Positions 8,159 to 17,577 are shown, counted from the first letter of the stretch. The stretch is 64,000 nucleotides of DNA from Erysipelotrichaceae bacterium (GCA_017473265.1 JAFULQ010000021.1:62001-126000); one strand, 5' to 3'. A program made the numbers and translations. Notes: generated by a model not told the origin, from the sequence alone.

Positions 8159-9024
8159 TGATTACCATTCAAGTACCCGCAACTAGTGCCAATCTAGGTA
8201 GTGGCTTTGATACATTAGGAATTGCACTAAATCTATATGCAAAATTCACCTTCGAAAAAAGTGATGCATTACATATAGAAGGTTGTGATTTACAATATGC
8301 GAATGAAAATAATTTAATTTATCAAAGCTATGCATATGTTTTTACTAAAGCAAATACACCGATTATTCCAATACATTTAGTCATTGATTCCCCTATTCCA
8401 CTAGCTAGAGGACTAGGCTCATCTGCTACTTGTATTGTAGCTGGTGTATTAGCAGCTAACTATTTCTTAGATAACCAATATACTATTGATGAAGTATTCC
8501 AAATGGCTAGTGATATCGAAGGACATCCAGACAATATTGCTCCATGTATGTTTGGTAGTTTTACTGCAAGCTCAAAATTCAACAATCAATGGATTTGCAC
8601 AAAATTCAATTGTCATCCTGACTTGAAATTTTATGCATGCATTCCTAACTTTGAATTATCAACGAAAAAAAGTAGAGAAGTACTCCCTTCTCAAATAGAT
8701 TACAAGCAAGCCGTAAGTAATCTATCTAAGCTAGCATTTGTAATCAAAGGTTTTGAAGAAGCAAATGAAGATTACTTACAACTAGGATTAGATGACAACT
8801 TACATCAACCGTATCGTTTCCCTATCATTCATGATAGCCAAGCGATTTTAGAGTACTGTAAAACAAACAAACTACCTGTCTACTTATCTGGTGCTGGACC
8901 AACCATAATGATTGTTACAACAAAGGAAATCAACTTACAACCAATGTTACAAAATACAACTTACACATGGAAGATAGTACAATTACAAGTTGATACGAAA
9001 GGATATCAAATCTATGAAAGATAA
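8158..9024 (+). CDS. thrB: Homoserine kinase (GHMP family)
   Basis: A 288-residue GHMP kinase that phosphorylates homoserine for ThrC. PATSANLGSGFDTLG at the N-terminus, PLARGLGSSA as the GHMP ATP loop and LSGAGPTIM near the C-terminus are the three family motifs. Its start overlaps the thrC stop and its 3' end overlaps the next gene by 11 nt, so the three genes are tightly coupled. Confidence 0.96.
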   Translation: MITIQVPATSANLGSGFDTLGIALNLYAKFTFEKSDALHIEGCDLQYANENNLIYQSYAYVFTKANTPIIPIHLVIDSPIPLARGLGSSATCIVAGVLAANYFLDNQYTIDEVFQMASDIEGHPDNIAPCMFGSFTASSKFNNQWICTKFNCHPDLKFYACIPNFELSTKKSREVLPSQIDYKQAVSNLSKLAFVIKGFEEANEDYLQLGLDDNLHQPYRFPIIHDSQAILEYCKTNKLPVYLSGAGPTIMIVTTKEINLQPMLQNTTYTWKIVQLQVDTKGYQIYER

Positions 9025-9451
9025 TTATTTATTAGTCAAAGCCGATATCCTACCAGATTATTTTGAAAAAGTGGTACAAGCACAAGAACTATTAGACCAA
9101 AACAAAGTAAAAGGCGTTTCAGAAGCCGTACAAATCGTTGGTATCTCACGAAGCACCTATTACAAATACAAAGATGCAGTCAAAAGATATTCCTCTTACA
9201 CAATAGAAAAGAAAGCAATCATAAGCTTATTACTCCCCCATCAAAAAGGAATACTTTCAGAAGTACTAAATATACTTGCAATAAACAATGCATCAATATT
9301 AACCATTTCTCAATCATTACCGATTCATAATTTAGCCAATGTACTAATCTCCTTAGACATCACAGAAATGAATCAACCAATAGAAAACATGATAGAAACT
9401 ATAAAAAAAGAAGTTGGCGTAAACTCCATAACGCTTATTGCGTTAGAGTAG
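9014..9451 (+). CDS. HTH plus ACT-domain protein, ThrR/PheB (UPF0735) family
   Basis: A 145-residue protein with an N-terminal helix-turn-helix (about residues 30-55, ending GISRSTYYKYKDAV) and a C-terminal ACT domain beginning at LLLPHQKGILSEVLNILA. This matches the UPF0735/PheB family; B. subtilis ThrR of this family represses hom-thrCB. Here the gene is the last member of thrC-thrB and faces hom-lysC-asd, so local autoregulation through the palindromes at 6600-6635 is likely. The ATG at 9014 has AAAGGA upstream; the earlier in-frame start is inside thrB without a ribosome binding site. Effector (threonine or another amino acid) is inferred. Confidence 0.85.
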   Translation: MKDNYLLVKADILPDYFEKVVQAQELLDQNKVKGVSEAVQIVGISRSTYYKYKDAVKRYSSYTIEKKAIISLLLPHQKGILSEVLNILAINNASILTISQSLPIHNLANVLISLDITEMNQPIENMIETIKKEVGVNSITLIALE

Positions 9452-9462
9452 CCAACTCTTTT
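9412..9462 (+). terminator. Terminator of the thrC operon
   Basis: AGTTGGC (9412-9418) pairs with GCCAACT (9450-9456), with an inner hairpin AACGC-TTATT-GCGTT (9429-9443), followed by CTTTTTATT. The stop codon of the ACT-domain gene is inside the structure. Confidence 0.8.
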
Positions 9463-9623
9463 TATTCAATAATTCCAATCTTATATGCAAGTTCAATAAC
9501 TTCCTCATCACTCATACGATCTACTTTACCTAAATCTATAACCGCCATAGGAAAACCATTAAACATAGCTGTACCATAATAATCCTTCAAAAGATTACGC
9601 AACTCTTCTACATTATAATTCAT
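9462..9623 (-). CDS. Small conserved-looking protein of unknown function (53 aa)
   Basis: A 53-residue acidic protein beginning MNYNVEELRNLLKDYYGTAM and ending with a SDEEVIELAYKIGI helix. I do not recognise a named domain. The start chosen (9623) overlaps the upstream Dabb-domain gene by 11 nt; no strong Shine-Dalgarno is seen, so it may be translationally coupled. It is the last gene of the minus-strand two-component operon. Confidence 0.6.
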   Translation of the reverse strand: MNYNVEELRNLLKDYYGTAMFNGFPMAVIDLGKVDRMSDEEVIELAYKIGIIE

Positions 9624-9903
9624 AATCAACCGCAATACTTCTTTCAATAATTGCCTTCATATGTTTTAAAATCACATTCACATGATAATCACTAAATTGA
9701 TATACATCCAAATCCTCTTTACAATTTAGAGTAACTTCCAACAAAATATCAAATGAACGATCAGAATGTAAAAAATCCAACCCCACATTCACATCCACAA
9801 CTTCAGGAATAATTCCCTTCATCGTTAATAGCAACTCCTTCGTTTCCTTAAGAATAGTCTCATTAGGATCTTTCAATTTAAAACAAACTACATGTTTCAT
9901 CAT
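9613..9903 (-). CDS. Stress-responsive A/B-barrel (Dabb) domain protein
   Basis: A 96-residue protein with the Dabb hallmarks: MKHVVCFKLKD start, a central VNVGLDF strand, DILLEVTLNCKEDL and a DYHVNVILKH block. These small ferredoxin-like-fold proteins dimerise; their function is poorly defined. The ATG at 9903 lies directly after the histidine kinase stop and is served by GGAG within that gene's end; the adjacent ATG at 9900 is an alternative. Confidence 0.8.
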   Translation of the reverse strand: MMKHVVCFKLKDPNETILKETKELLLTMKGIIPEVVDVNVGLDFLHSDRSFDILLEVTLNCKEDLDVYQFSDYHVNVILKHMKAIIERSIAVDYEL

Positions 9904-9905
9904 AA

Positions 9906-11297
9906 CTAACACTCCTTCACTGGTATAAATACCGTAATAATTGTACCAACATTTTCCTTACTAGTTAAACGAATACTTCCTTGGTGATAATTGACAATAT
10001 GTTTGACAATCGATAAACCCAATCCCGTACCACCAATACGTTTACTTCTGCCCTTATCTTGACGATAGAATCTTTCAAAGACACGTTCTTTGTCTTCATC
10101 TTTAATACCCATTCCATCATCTTCAACCTGTATCATCAACATGCCATCTTTAACACTTAAAACTACATGAACACTACCATTTTCTTTATTATACTTAATC
10201 GCATTACTCATTAAATTTTGTAGAATATGATGAACATGTTGATATACCGTAATTACAGATTTATTTTCTATATCAGTATAAATATCAACCTGTTGTTTAT
10301 CAGCTAATGGAGAAACAATCTCCAACACCTCATTACAAATATCTTGTAAATGTACTTCACTTTCTACAACTTCAACATCCGCTGACTCCAATTTAGAAAT
10401 CATCAGGATATCATTTATTAATTGTGTCATAGAATCTGCTTCTTTAATAATTCGTTGATAGAAATCTTGTTGTTTTATTGGATCTGTAATCACTCCACTT
10501 TCCAATAATTCTACATATCCACGAATACTTGTTAATGGAGTTTTTAGTTCATGAGAAGCATTCGAAAAGAATTCTTGACGAATTTTCTTTTCTTTACGCA
10601 ATTGAACCAATTGCATTTGAATCTCATTCATCATACTTTCCGTTGTATTTACAATATTACGCAATTCTTCATCTTTATATACTTTAAAAGAAACTTGTTC
10701 ATCATGATTGAATTTCAACATTTCATCTGATATTTCTTTTAAAGGCTCAGAAATCGATTTTGAAAAAGAATACGAAAAACCTAAAGCAATCAAAAATGAA
10801 ATAAGAATAACAATTAGAAATGAAGGCACAATCGTTGGATAATAACTAGCAATTCCCTCATAAGGAACAGCCACACGATACACATATTCACCATCATCAC
10901 AAATGATAGCTGTATATAACATATTCTTATTCAAAGTTTCAGAATAACGAATTGCATATCCTTTTCCACTATCAAATGCTTCTTGAATCTCTTCACGAGA
11001 CATATGATTATCCAAGATAGCATCTTTATCAACATCTGTATCAATTAATACCGTACCATTTTTATGTACAATTGTAAAACGTTCTGGCTTATCATTTAAA
11101 AAATTATACAAAAAATCAATATCTTCATCTAATGATTCTTCAGTAATCATATGATCTAATAAATATAAAATCGAATACATCGAACTCTTAGTATTCTCCA
11201 ATAAAATATGACTAACAACCATATAATAAATAATCGAACAAACCAATAATGCTATCCCCATTACAATGGTAAATTCTTTAAATATCCGTTTAAACAT
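9906..11297 (-). CDS. Membrane sensor histidine kinase (PhoR-like)
   Basis: A 463-residue kinase. TM1 is at about residues 12-33 and TM2 at about 155-178, flanking an extracytoplasmic sensor loop. A HAMP-like linker follows, then the H-box SNASHELKTPLTSIRGYVE, N-box LMSNAIKYNKENG, DDGMGIKDEDK and GGTGLGLSIVKHIV. It should autophosphorylate and pass phosphate to the response regulator encoded 4 bp upstream. The signal is unknown: no phosphate-uptake or cell-wall gene adjoins that would name it. Confidence 0.93.
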   Translation of the reverse strand: MFKRIFKEFTIVMGIALLVCSIIYYMVVSHILLENTKSSMYSILYLLDHMITEESLDEDIDFLYNFLNDKPERFTIVHKNGTVLIDTDVDKDAILDNHMSREEIQEAFDSGKGYAIRYSETLNKNMLYTAIICDDGEYVYRVAVPYEGIASYYPTIVPSFLIVILISFLIALGFSYSFSKSISEPLKEISDEMLKFNHDEQVSFKVYKDEELRNIVNTTESMMNEIQMQLVQLRKEKKIRQEFFSNASHELKTPLTSIRGYVELLESGVITDPIKQQDFYQRIIKEADSMTQLINDILMISKLESADVEVVESEVHLQDICNEVLEIVSPLADKQQVDIYTDIENKSVITVYQHVHHILQNLMSNAIKYNKENGSVHVVLSVKDGMLMIQVEDDGMGIKDEDKERVFERFYRQDKGRSKRIGGTGLGLSIVKHIVNYHQGSIRLTSKENVGTIITVFIPVKEC

Positions 11298-11301
11298 AGA
11301 T

Positions 11302-11979
11302 TCACTCCATCACAAAACGATAACCCACACCACGAACTACTTTAATCATATCATCATATGGACTACCTAATTTTTTACGCAATGAATTAATATGGACATC
11401 TAAGGTACGGGATTCCCCTACAAAATCAAAGCCCCATAGTGTTTGAAATAATTCATTACGAGAAACCACTCGTTGTTGATTTTCTAATAGATATTTCAAC
11501 AATTCAAATTCTTTATACGTTAACTCGATAGGTACTTGTTGAATACTCACTTTACGTGCATCCATATTCACAACCATATCACCAATCACAAATTCATGTT
11601 GGATAACTTTATGTGTTCTACGCAATAATGAACGAATACGAGCCGCTAATTCTAACACACTAAAAGGTTTCGTTAAATAATCATCGGCACCATAATCCAA
11701 TCCTGTAATTTTATCAATTTCTTTATCTTTAGCCGTTAACATAATCATTGGCAAATCTTGATATTCTTTTTGTTTGCGAAGATATTGAATCGCACTTAAA
11801 CCATCCATACCCGGCAACATCCAGTCAAAAATAAGTAAATCCACTTTATTTTTATCTAAAAAGGACAATGCATCTTCCGCATTCTCAAAAGAAGTTACTT
11901 TATAATTAAATCCATCTAAAGTTACTTCAATTAAATTACGAATATTCGCATCATCTTCAATAACCACAATATGTTCCAT
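11302..11979 (-). CDS. OmpR/PhoB-family response regulator
   Basis: A 225-residue regulator. The receiver domain shows the acidic pair EDD near residue 7, the phosphoacceptor aspartate in LLIFDWMLPGMDGL, and MLTAKD and DDYLTKPFS for the conserved Thr and Lys. The C-terminal half is a winged helix ending VRGVGYRFV. First gene of the operon with the histidine kinase; the ATG is preceded by GAGGTGG. Confidence 0.95.
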   Translation of the reverse strand: MEHIVVIEDDANIRNLIEVTLDGFNYKVTSFENAEDALSFLDKNKVDLLIFDWMLPGMDGLSAIQYLRKQKEYQDLPMIMLTAKDKEIDKITGLDYGADDYLTKPFSVLELAARIRSLLRRTHKVIQHEFVIGDMVVNMDARKVSIQQVPIELTYKEFELLKYLLENQQRVVSRNELFQTLWGFDFVGESRTLDVHINSLRKKLGSPYDDMIKVVRGVGYRFVME

Positions 11980-12128
11980 AAGACCACCTCTATATTGATT
12001 ATATTATATTCTATTTGTTGATATGTTAAAACTTTGTAAAAAACTGTCAGAATTTGTCGAACGATATAATTAGGTATTTCACTATTACTATGTTATTCTA
12101 TATATGTAATCGTACTACAAACTCACTA

Positions 12129-12181
12129 CCATTTCTAAATGATTTTGAACTATTGTAAAACGAATCAACTAGAAATGGAGG
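12129..12181 (+). promoter_or_regulatory. Cold-shock gene 5' UTR hairpin that can mask the ribosome binding site
   Basis: CCATTTCTA (12129-12137) is perfectly complementary to TAGAAATGG (12170-12178), whose last bases are the first part of the GGAGG Shine-Dalgarno (12177-12181). The loop is 32 nt. Such a long-range hairpin could restrain translation and is reminiscent of structured csp leaders. Confidence 0.55.
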
Positions 12182-12187
12182 CACTAC

Positions 12188-12388
12188 ATGAATAAAGGTA
12201 CAGTAAAATGGTTTAATCCTGATAAAGGATTTGGTTTCATTACTACAGACAACGCAAAAGAAATTTTCGTACACTACTCAGCTATTCAAGGCAATGGGTT
12301 TAAAACTCTTGATGAAGGTATGAAAGTTACTTTTGAAGTAGTTAATGGAAAACAAGGTATGCAAGCTAAGAACGTAAACATTCTTTAG
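12188..12388 (+). CDS. Cold-shock protein (CspA family)
   Basis: A 66-residue single cold-shock domain. [15 protein letters not shown] contains RNP1 (KGFGFI) and IFVHYSAI is RNP2. These OB-fold proteins bind single-stranded RNA/DNA and act as RNA chaperones. The gene is monocistronic, with a strong GGAGG site, a structured leader and its own terminator. Confidence 0.97.
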   Translation: MNKGTVKWFNPDKGFGFITTDNAKEIFVHYSAIQGNGFKTLDEGMKVTFEVVNGKQGMQAKNVNIL

Positions 12389-12394
12389 TCAAAT

Positions 12395-12418
12395 AGTTCC
12401 TATGATAGGAACTTTTTT
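12395..12418 (+). terminator. Terminator of the cold-shock gene
   Basis: AGTTCCTA-TGA-TAGGAACT followed by six T residues. Confidence 0.93.
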
Positions 12419-12474
12419 GTTTGCCTAATCATACGAAAAAGATTACAATTATTAAGTATTTTAGGAGGTATTTT

Positions 12475-13839
12475 ATGGATTTAGCGCAAAAACAATATGT
12501 CAAAATGACCCAAACCCCTATTCCCAAATTAATATCTACACTAGCTATTCCAACCATTATAAGCATGCTAGTGACATCTATATATAACACTGCCGATACT
12601 TATTTTGTATCACAATTAGGCACTAGTGCAACAGGAGCTGTTGGTGTTGTTTATCCATTAATGGCCATTATTCAAGCCATTGGCTTTATGATAGGTATGG
12701 GTAGTGGTGCTGTATGTTCTAGATTATTAGGAAAACAAGATTATGAACATGCTAATTCGATTGCTAGTACTGCACTATTTATGGCAATTGTTGCTGGATT
12801 ACTATTAACTATCGCTGGAGTTTCTAATATCGATGGTTTAATGCGTTTATTAGGCGCTACAGAAACCATTTTGCCTTATGCTAGGGATTATGCTTCTATT
12901 ATTCTATTTAACGCCGCAATCGCTTGTAGTTCCTTTGTATTAAACAATCAACTACGTGCTCAAGGAAAAGCTACATTATCTATGATTGGTATTGCCTTTG
13001 GTGGTATTTTAAATATTTTCTTAGATCCATTATTTATTTTTACATTTAATTTAGGAATCTCTGGTGCCGCTTATGCAACGATTTTATCGCAAATCATTAG
13101 TTTCTCAATTATGTTTGTAATGATATATAGTAAACAAAGTCAAATACATATGAGCATCAAATCCATATCTAAAAACATCAAAGATTATACAACCATTATC
13201 GTAACTGGTTTCCCTTCTCTTTGTCGTCAAGGACTAGGATCTCTAGCAAGTATTACTATGAATGCCACAGCCGCATTATTTGGAGATGCTGCAGTAGCTG
13301 CTATTTCAGTAAACAACCGTATTTTCCAATTATTATTCTCAGTATTATTAGGATTTGGACAAGGTTATCAACCTGTTGTCGGTTTCAACTATGGCGCAAA
13401 ACGCTACGATCGTGTAAAAGAATCCTTCAAGTTTACTTTTATCACATCATTAGTAATCTCTATCACCGTTGGAATCACCGGATTCATCTTTGCTCCAACG
13501 GTTATATCTTGGTTCTCAGAAACTGACCAACTAATGATTCAAATTGGAATTACTACTATGCGATTCCAATGCATTGCGATTATGTTTCAACCAGTAAGTA
13601 CAATTGCCAATATGACCTTCCAATCTATTGGAAAATCATTACCAGCAACCATTCTTTCTTGTTGTCGTCAAGGGATCTTCTTCTTCCCACTAATCTACTT
13701 ATTACCTAAGCACTTTGATTTATTGGGTATTGAAATGACACAAGCTGGAGCTGACTTATGTACTTGCTTATTCTGTATACCATTTATTATTTATTTCTTT
13801 AGATTCATTAAGAAAGAAGAACTACAAGATTCTCATTAA
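12475..13839 (+). CDS. MATE-family multidrug/Na+ antiporter
   Basis: A 454-residue polytopic membrane protein with about 12 hydrophobic segments in two homologous halves. Family features include the N-terminal IPKLISTLAIPTIISMLVTS helix, NTADTYFVSQLG, and VNNRIFQLLFS with GFGQGYQPVVGFNYGAKR in the second half. MATE exporters extrude cationic compounds or metabolites with Na+ or H+. The start is the ATG at 12475 with a perfect AGGAGG; the upstream in-frame ATG has none. Substrate unknown. Confidence 0.92.
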   Translation: MDLAQKQYVKMTQTPIPKLISTLAIPTIISMLVTSIYNTADTYFVSQLGTSATGAVGVVYPLMAIIQAIGFMIGMGSGAVCSRLLGKQDYEHANSIASTALFMAIVAGLLLTIAGVSNIDGLMRLLGATETILPYARDYASIILFNAAIACSSFVLNNQLRAQGKATLSMIGIAFGGILNIFLDPLFIFTFNLGISGAAYATILSQIISFSIMFVMIYSKQSQIHMSIKSISKNIKDYTTIIVTGFPSLCRQGLGSLASITMNATAALFGDAAVAAISVNNRIFQLLFSVLLGFGQGYQPVVGFNYGAKRYDRVKESFKFTFITSLVISITVGITGFIFAPTVISWFSETDQLMIQIGITTMRFQCIAIMFQPVSTIANMTFQSIGKSLPATILSCCRQGIFFFPLIYLLPKHFDLLGIEMTQAGADLCTCLFCIPFIIYFFRFIKKEELQDSH

Positions 13840-13857
13840 GAGAATCTTTTCTTTTTT
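13827..13857 (+). terminator. Terminator of the MATE gene
   Basis: AGATTCTC-ATTAA-GAGAATCT, then TTTTCTTTTTT. The TAA stop of the gene forms part of the loop. Confidence 0.92.
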
Positions 13858-13858
13858 A

Positions 13859-13883
13859 CAAAAAAAGAGGACTACTGTCCTCT
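13859..13883 (-). terminator. Terminator of malQ
   Basis: AGAGGAC-TACT-GTCCTCT with an A-run on its left, which is a U-tract on the minus strand. The malQ stop codon overlaps the right arm. Confidence 0.9.
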
Positions 13884-15330
13884 AGCGATTATATTTTTCA
13901 ATCATTTCTTTTAAGAAACACATTTCCTCTTTATAATCTTTAAAATCTTTTAACTTCCATTCCCAGTTAGGAGTACCAATTGTACCAGGAGTATTCATAC
14001 GAGCCGTATTCTTTAATCCCAATACATCCTGCATAGGAAGAATTGTAAACTCCGCTTTTTGAGCTAAAGAGAATTGGATAAAACGACGATATACTTTATC
14101 CGCATCAAAACCATACTTATCCATAAAACGCTTTGTTTGACGCTTTTGAGCAGGTGTCATATGTGCATACCAACCCATCATCGTTTCATTATCATGCGTA
14201 CCTGTATAACAAATAGAACACTCTCTATCATCCTTATGAGGGAACTTATCCTTTGGATTAAATGTAAATTGCACAACCTTCATACCCTTTAAGTTATAAT
14301 GATCACGCAATTCTAATACTTCAGGACGCAAATCACCTAAATCCTCAGCCACAATATGAATATCTGGTAACTCTTTATAAATGGTATCAAATAAAGCATA
14401 ACCAGGAGCTTCCACCCACTCACCTTCTACAGCAGTAGGACAACTAGCCGGAATCTTCCAATACGTATCAAACGCTCTAAAATGGTCAATACGAATAATA
14501 TCATATAAATTCTTAGAATAAGACAAACGTTCTAACCAGAAATCAAAGCCTTGCTCTTCCATATATTCCCAATCATAAATCGGATTCCCCCATCTTTGAC
14601 CAGTTGCACTAAAATAATCAGGAGGTACACCTGCAATAAATGAAGGATGCTTCTTATCATCCAATAAGAAATGACGTTGATGACTCCATACATCTTCACT
14701 ATCAATACCTACATAAATAGGTAAATCCCCCATAATTTCTACATGTAATGAATTCGCATAATTCTTCAATGCCTTCCATTGTTTCATCAAAATGTATTGC
14801 ACAAAACATTCATACTTAACCGCTTCATCTAAACCTAAATAATCTTGTTGATCCCCTTCAATCCAATTTTGATAAACACTTTCCCATTCAAGCCAACATT
14901 TCAAATATTGATGTTTCTTACAAGATAAGAACATTGCATAACGTTTTACCCAAGGAATGCTAACAAATGCATTGTATTCATCATTTTCAACAAAATTAGA
15001 AAACGCTTCTAATAAATATGGCTTTTTAAATGCACGTACTGCTTCGTAATCCACAAAATCTTTTCTAGCATTAAAAGATGGACACTTCTTAATTAATTTT
15101 TCTTTCTTTAATTCTTCTAAGCTAATATATAAATCATCCATAGCATAAGAAGAATATGGTTGATATGGACTATTTCCATACCCTAATGGATTCAATGGTA
15201 GAATTTGCCAAATACCAACATTAGATTGACTCAATAATTCAACCCATTCAAAAGCACTAGGACCAAAATCCCCAATACCATGTTTAGATGGCAAACTACT
15301 AACCGCTAATAAGATTCCCGCTTTTCTCAT
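13882..15330 (-). CDS. malQ: 4-alpha-glucanotransferase (amylomaltase)
   Basis: A 482-residue GH77 enzyme that disproportionates maltodextrins and releases glucose. Family blocks seen are WQILPLNPLGYGNSPYQPYS, GDLPIYVGIDSEDVW, IRIDHFRAFDTYW with the catalytic Asp, VAEDLGD with the catalytic Glu, and YTGTHDNET. The ATG at 15330 is preceded by GAGGGA; the longer reading adds six residues without a ribosome binding site. No glycogen or maltose genes lie nearby, so it appears to be transcribed alone. Confidence 0.96.
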   Translation of the reverse strand: MRKAGILLAVSSLPSKHGIGDFGPSAFEWVELLSQSNVGIWQILPLNPLGYGNSPYQPYSSYAMDDLYISLEELKKEKLIKKCPSFNARKDFVDYEAVRAFKKPYLLEAFSNFVENDEYNAFVSIPWVKRYAMFLSCKKHQYLKCWLEWESVYQNWIEGDQQDYLGLDEAVKYECFVQYILMKQWKALKNYANSLHVEIMGDLPIYVGIDSEDVWSHQRHFLLDDKKHPSFIAGVPPDYFSATGQRWGNPIYDWEYMEEQGFDFWLERLSYSKNLYDIIRIDHFRAFDTYWKIPASCPTAVEGEWVEAPGYALFDTIYKELPDIHIVAEDLGDLRPEVLELRDHYNLKGMKVVQFTFNPKDKFPHKDDRECSICYTGTHDNETMMGWYAHMTPAQKRQTKRFMDKYGFDADKVYRRFIQFSLAQKAEFTILPMQDVLGLKNTARMNTPGTIGTPNWEWKLKDFKDYKEEMCFLKEMIEKYNR

Positions 15331-15365
15331 AATAATCCCTCGATTCATTGTAATTAGTATAGCAC

Positions 15366-15390
15366 AAAAAAAGCAACATAGTTGCTTTTT
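15366..15390 (-). terminator. Terminator of prfC
   Basis: AAAAAGCAAC-ATA-GTTGCTTTTT. Symmetric, so it could act in both directions; the gene ending here is prfC on the minus strand. Confidence 0.88.
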
Positions 15391-16981
15391 AATTGTTATT
15401 TACTTCTTTTAAGATTAAGTTTGGATTACGATCCATTGCACCCTTAATATTCCACATATTATCAAACAAGATTAAATAGTTTCCTTTGAAATCTTGTAAT
15501 AATTTAGAATCTAAACTCAACTTAATAGACTTCGGATCAATTCCTTCATTACCAATCCACCGCATATGTTGATAAGACAAGTTTTCACGAATAATTTCTA
15601 CATTATATTCGGTTTTTAAACGATGTTCTAACACTTCAAATTGTAAAACACCAACTACACCAACATAAACACGTTCAACCCCAGTACCAGGTTCTTGATA
15701 AATTTGAATCGCACCTTCTTGCGCAATTTGCGTTACACCCTTAACAAATTGTTTACGTTTCAATGTATCTTTTTGAGTAACCAAAGCAAAATGTTCAGGC
15801 GCAAACGTAGGAATACCCTCAAACTCAATATTCATACCATTTGAACAAACAGTATCACCAATTGAGAAAATACCTGGATCAAACACCCCAATAATATCCC
15901 CTGCATACGCTTCAGAAACAATTTCTCTTTCTTGAGCCATCATTTGTTGAGGTTGAGATAATTTCATACTCTTACCACGTTGCACATGGAAATAGTTAAC
16001 ATCTTTATCAAACTTACCAGAACAAATACGCATAAACGCAATTCTATCACGATGCGCTTTATTCATATTCGCTTGAATCTTAAATACAAATGCAGAGAAA
16101 TTATCTTGTAAAGGATCCACAATTTCTCCATTGGCAATTCTTGCTAAAGGAGTAGGTGTTAATTTCAAGAAACTAGCTAAGAAAGGTTCAACCCCAAAGT
16201 TTGTTAAAGCAGAACCAAAGAACACAGGACTCAATTGTCCATTTTGCACTTTCTCTAAATCAAATTCATAACTAGCACCATCTAATAACTCAATTTCTTC
16301 TTGTAAGATTTCACGTAATTCAGGAGTAATTAATTCATCTAAAGTTTCCGTATCATTTAAATCCACTTCCACTTTAGCCGCAATACCCTTACCACGAGTC
16401 TCATTATCAAATGCCAAAATATGACTACTTGAACGATCATATACACCCTTAAAACGATCACCAGAACCAATTGGCCAGTTCATAGGATAAGTACCAATAC
16501 CAAATTCACTCTCTAATTCTTCCATCAAATCAAATGGACTCTTCGCTTCACGGTCCATTTTATTAATGAATGTAAAGATAGGAATATGACGCATCGCACA
16601 AACTTTAAATAACTTACGAGTTTGAGGCTCAATCCCACGACTACCATCAATAACCATAACAGCACTATCCGCAGCCATTAACGTACGATAGGTATCTTCA
16701 GAGAAATCTTGGTGCCCAGGCGTATCCAAAATATTAATACAATAACCATCATAGTTAAATTGCATAACTGATGAAGTTACCGAAATCCCTCTTTGTTTTT
16801 CAATTTCCATCCAGTCACTCACTGCATGTTTACTATTCTTTTTACCCTTTACGCTACCCGCTAACTGAATCGCTCCTCCATATAACAATAATTTTTCTGT
16901 TAATGTAGTTTTACCAGCATCCGGGTGAGAAATAATCGCAAAGGTTCTACGTTTACTTATTTCCTTATCATATAGTCCCAT
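15389..16981 (-). CDS. prfC: Peptide chain release factor 3
   Basis: A 530-residue translational GTPase that recycles RF1/RF2 after termination. G1 ISHPDAGKTT, the G2 region RGISVTSS, G3 DTPGHQDF and G4 NKMD are present; RF3-type domains II-III follow. Length matches RF3 rather than EF-G. The ATG is preceded by GAGGTATAC. Confidence 0.96.
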   Translation of the reverse strand: MGLYDKEISKRRTFAIISHPDAGKTTLTEKLLLYGGAIQLAGSVKGKKNSKHAVSDWMEIEKQRGISVTSSVMQFNYDGYCINILDTPGHQDFSEDTYRTLMAADSAVMVIDGSRGIEPQTRKLFKVCAMRHIPIFTFINKMDREAKSPFDLMEELESEFGIGTYPMNWPIGSGDRFKGVYDRSSSHILAFDNETRGKGIAAKVEVDLNDTETLDELITPELREILQEEIELLDGASYEFDLEKVQNGQLSPVFFGSALTNFGVEPFLASFLKLTPTPLARIANGEIVDPLQDNFSAFVFKIQANMNKAHRDRIAFMRICSGKFDKDVNYFHVQRGKSMKLSQPQQMMAQEREIVSEAYAGDIIGVFDPGIFSIGDTVCSNGMNIEFEGIPTFAPEHFALVTQKDTLKRKQFVKGVTQIAQEGAIQIYQEPGTGVERVYVGVVGVLQFEVLEHRLKTEYNVEIIRENLSYQHMRWIGNEGIDPKSIKLSLDSKLLQDFKGNYLILFDNMWNIKGAMDRNPNLILKEVNNN

Positions 16982-17042
16982 ATGTATACCTCTATTTCAC
17001 AGTCGATTAATTATATCTTAATTATAAACATTTGTCCATGCA

Positions 17043-17540
17043 TTATTGTATCCAATACTGAATACCCCAATTTTCAAAATTCCACTTATCCATATATGTA
17101 TTACATTCATAATCAATGTAATATAACAATTCATCTTGAACTACAAAATTCGTAGGATAATAATCGATATTTAAATCATGTTTATATACCAACAGTGCCA
17201 TTTCATACACTTGTAGAATATAGATTTCCTTCATTCCATGATTTTTAACCAAATCACTAATTACATCTCCATCTATATATTCTTTAAGAATACGTTCATT
17301 CTCAAAATCAATATCTAACAATTTAGGCATACGAATACCCGTTTGTAATAATCGTTGATAATCTTGATATTCACTTTCAATCTTGTTTCCAAATGTATAA
17401 TAATCACAAGGTTCATGATGGATTTGTTTCAATACATACTGCATACCATCTTTTTCAACTAAATAGGAATAACCACCTTTACCATGTCCCAACAATTTAA
17501 TAACTGTATATTCATTTTGATTCACATGTAATTTTTCCAT
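17043..17540 (-). CDS. Minimal protein-kinase-like phosphotransferase (165 aa)
   Basis: A 165-residue protein with a condensed kinase fold: glycine-rich loop GHGKGGYSYLV (about residues 18-28), candidate ATP lysine K38 in YVLKQI, D126 and N131 in NIDYYPTNF, and D143 in YIDYE replacing DFG. The HRD histidine is absent. It is much shorter than usual Ser/Thr kinases and lacks most of the C-lobe. Related minimal kinase-like proteins exist in Firmicutes, but substrate and activity are unknown. Downstream of prfC in the same direction, with a 61-bp gap. Confidence 0.65.
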   Translation of the reverse strand: MEKLHVNQNEYTVIKLLGHGKGGYSYLVEKDGMQYVLKQIHHEPCDYYTFGNKIESEYQDYQRLLQTGIRMPKLLDIDFENERILKEYIDGDVISDLVKNHGMKEIYILQVYEMALLVYKHDLNIDYYPTNFVVQDELLYYIDYECNTYMDKWNFENWGIQYWIQ

Positions 17541-17577
17541 ATACTACCTCTACATATATTGTAACATTAAATGTATA

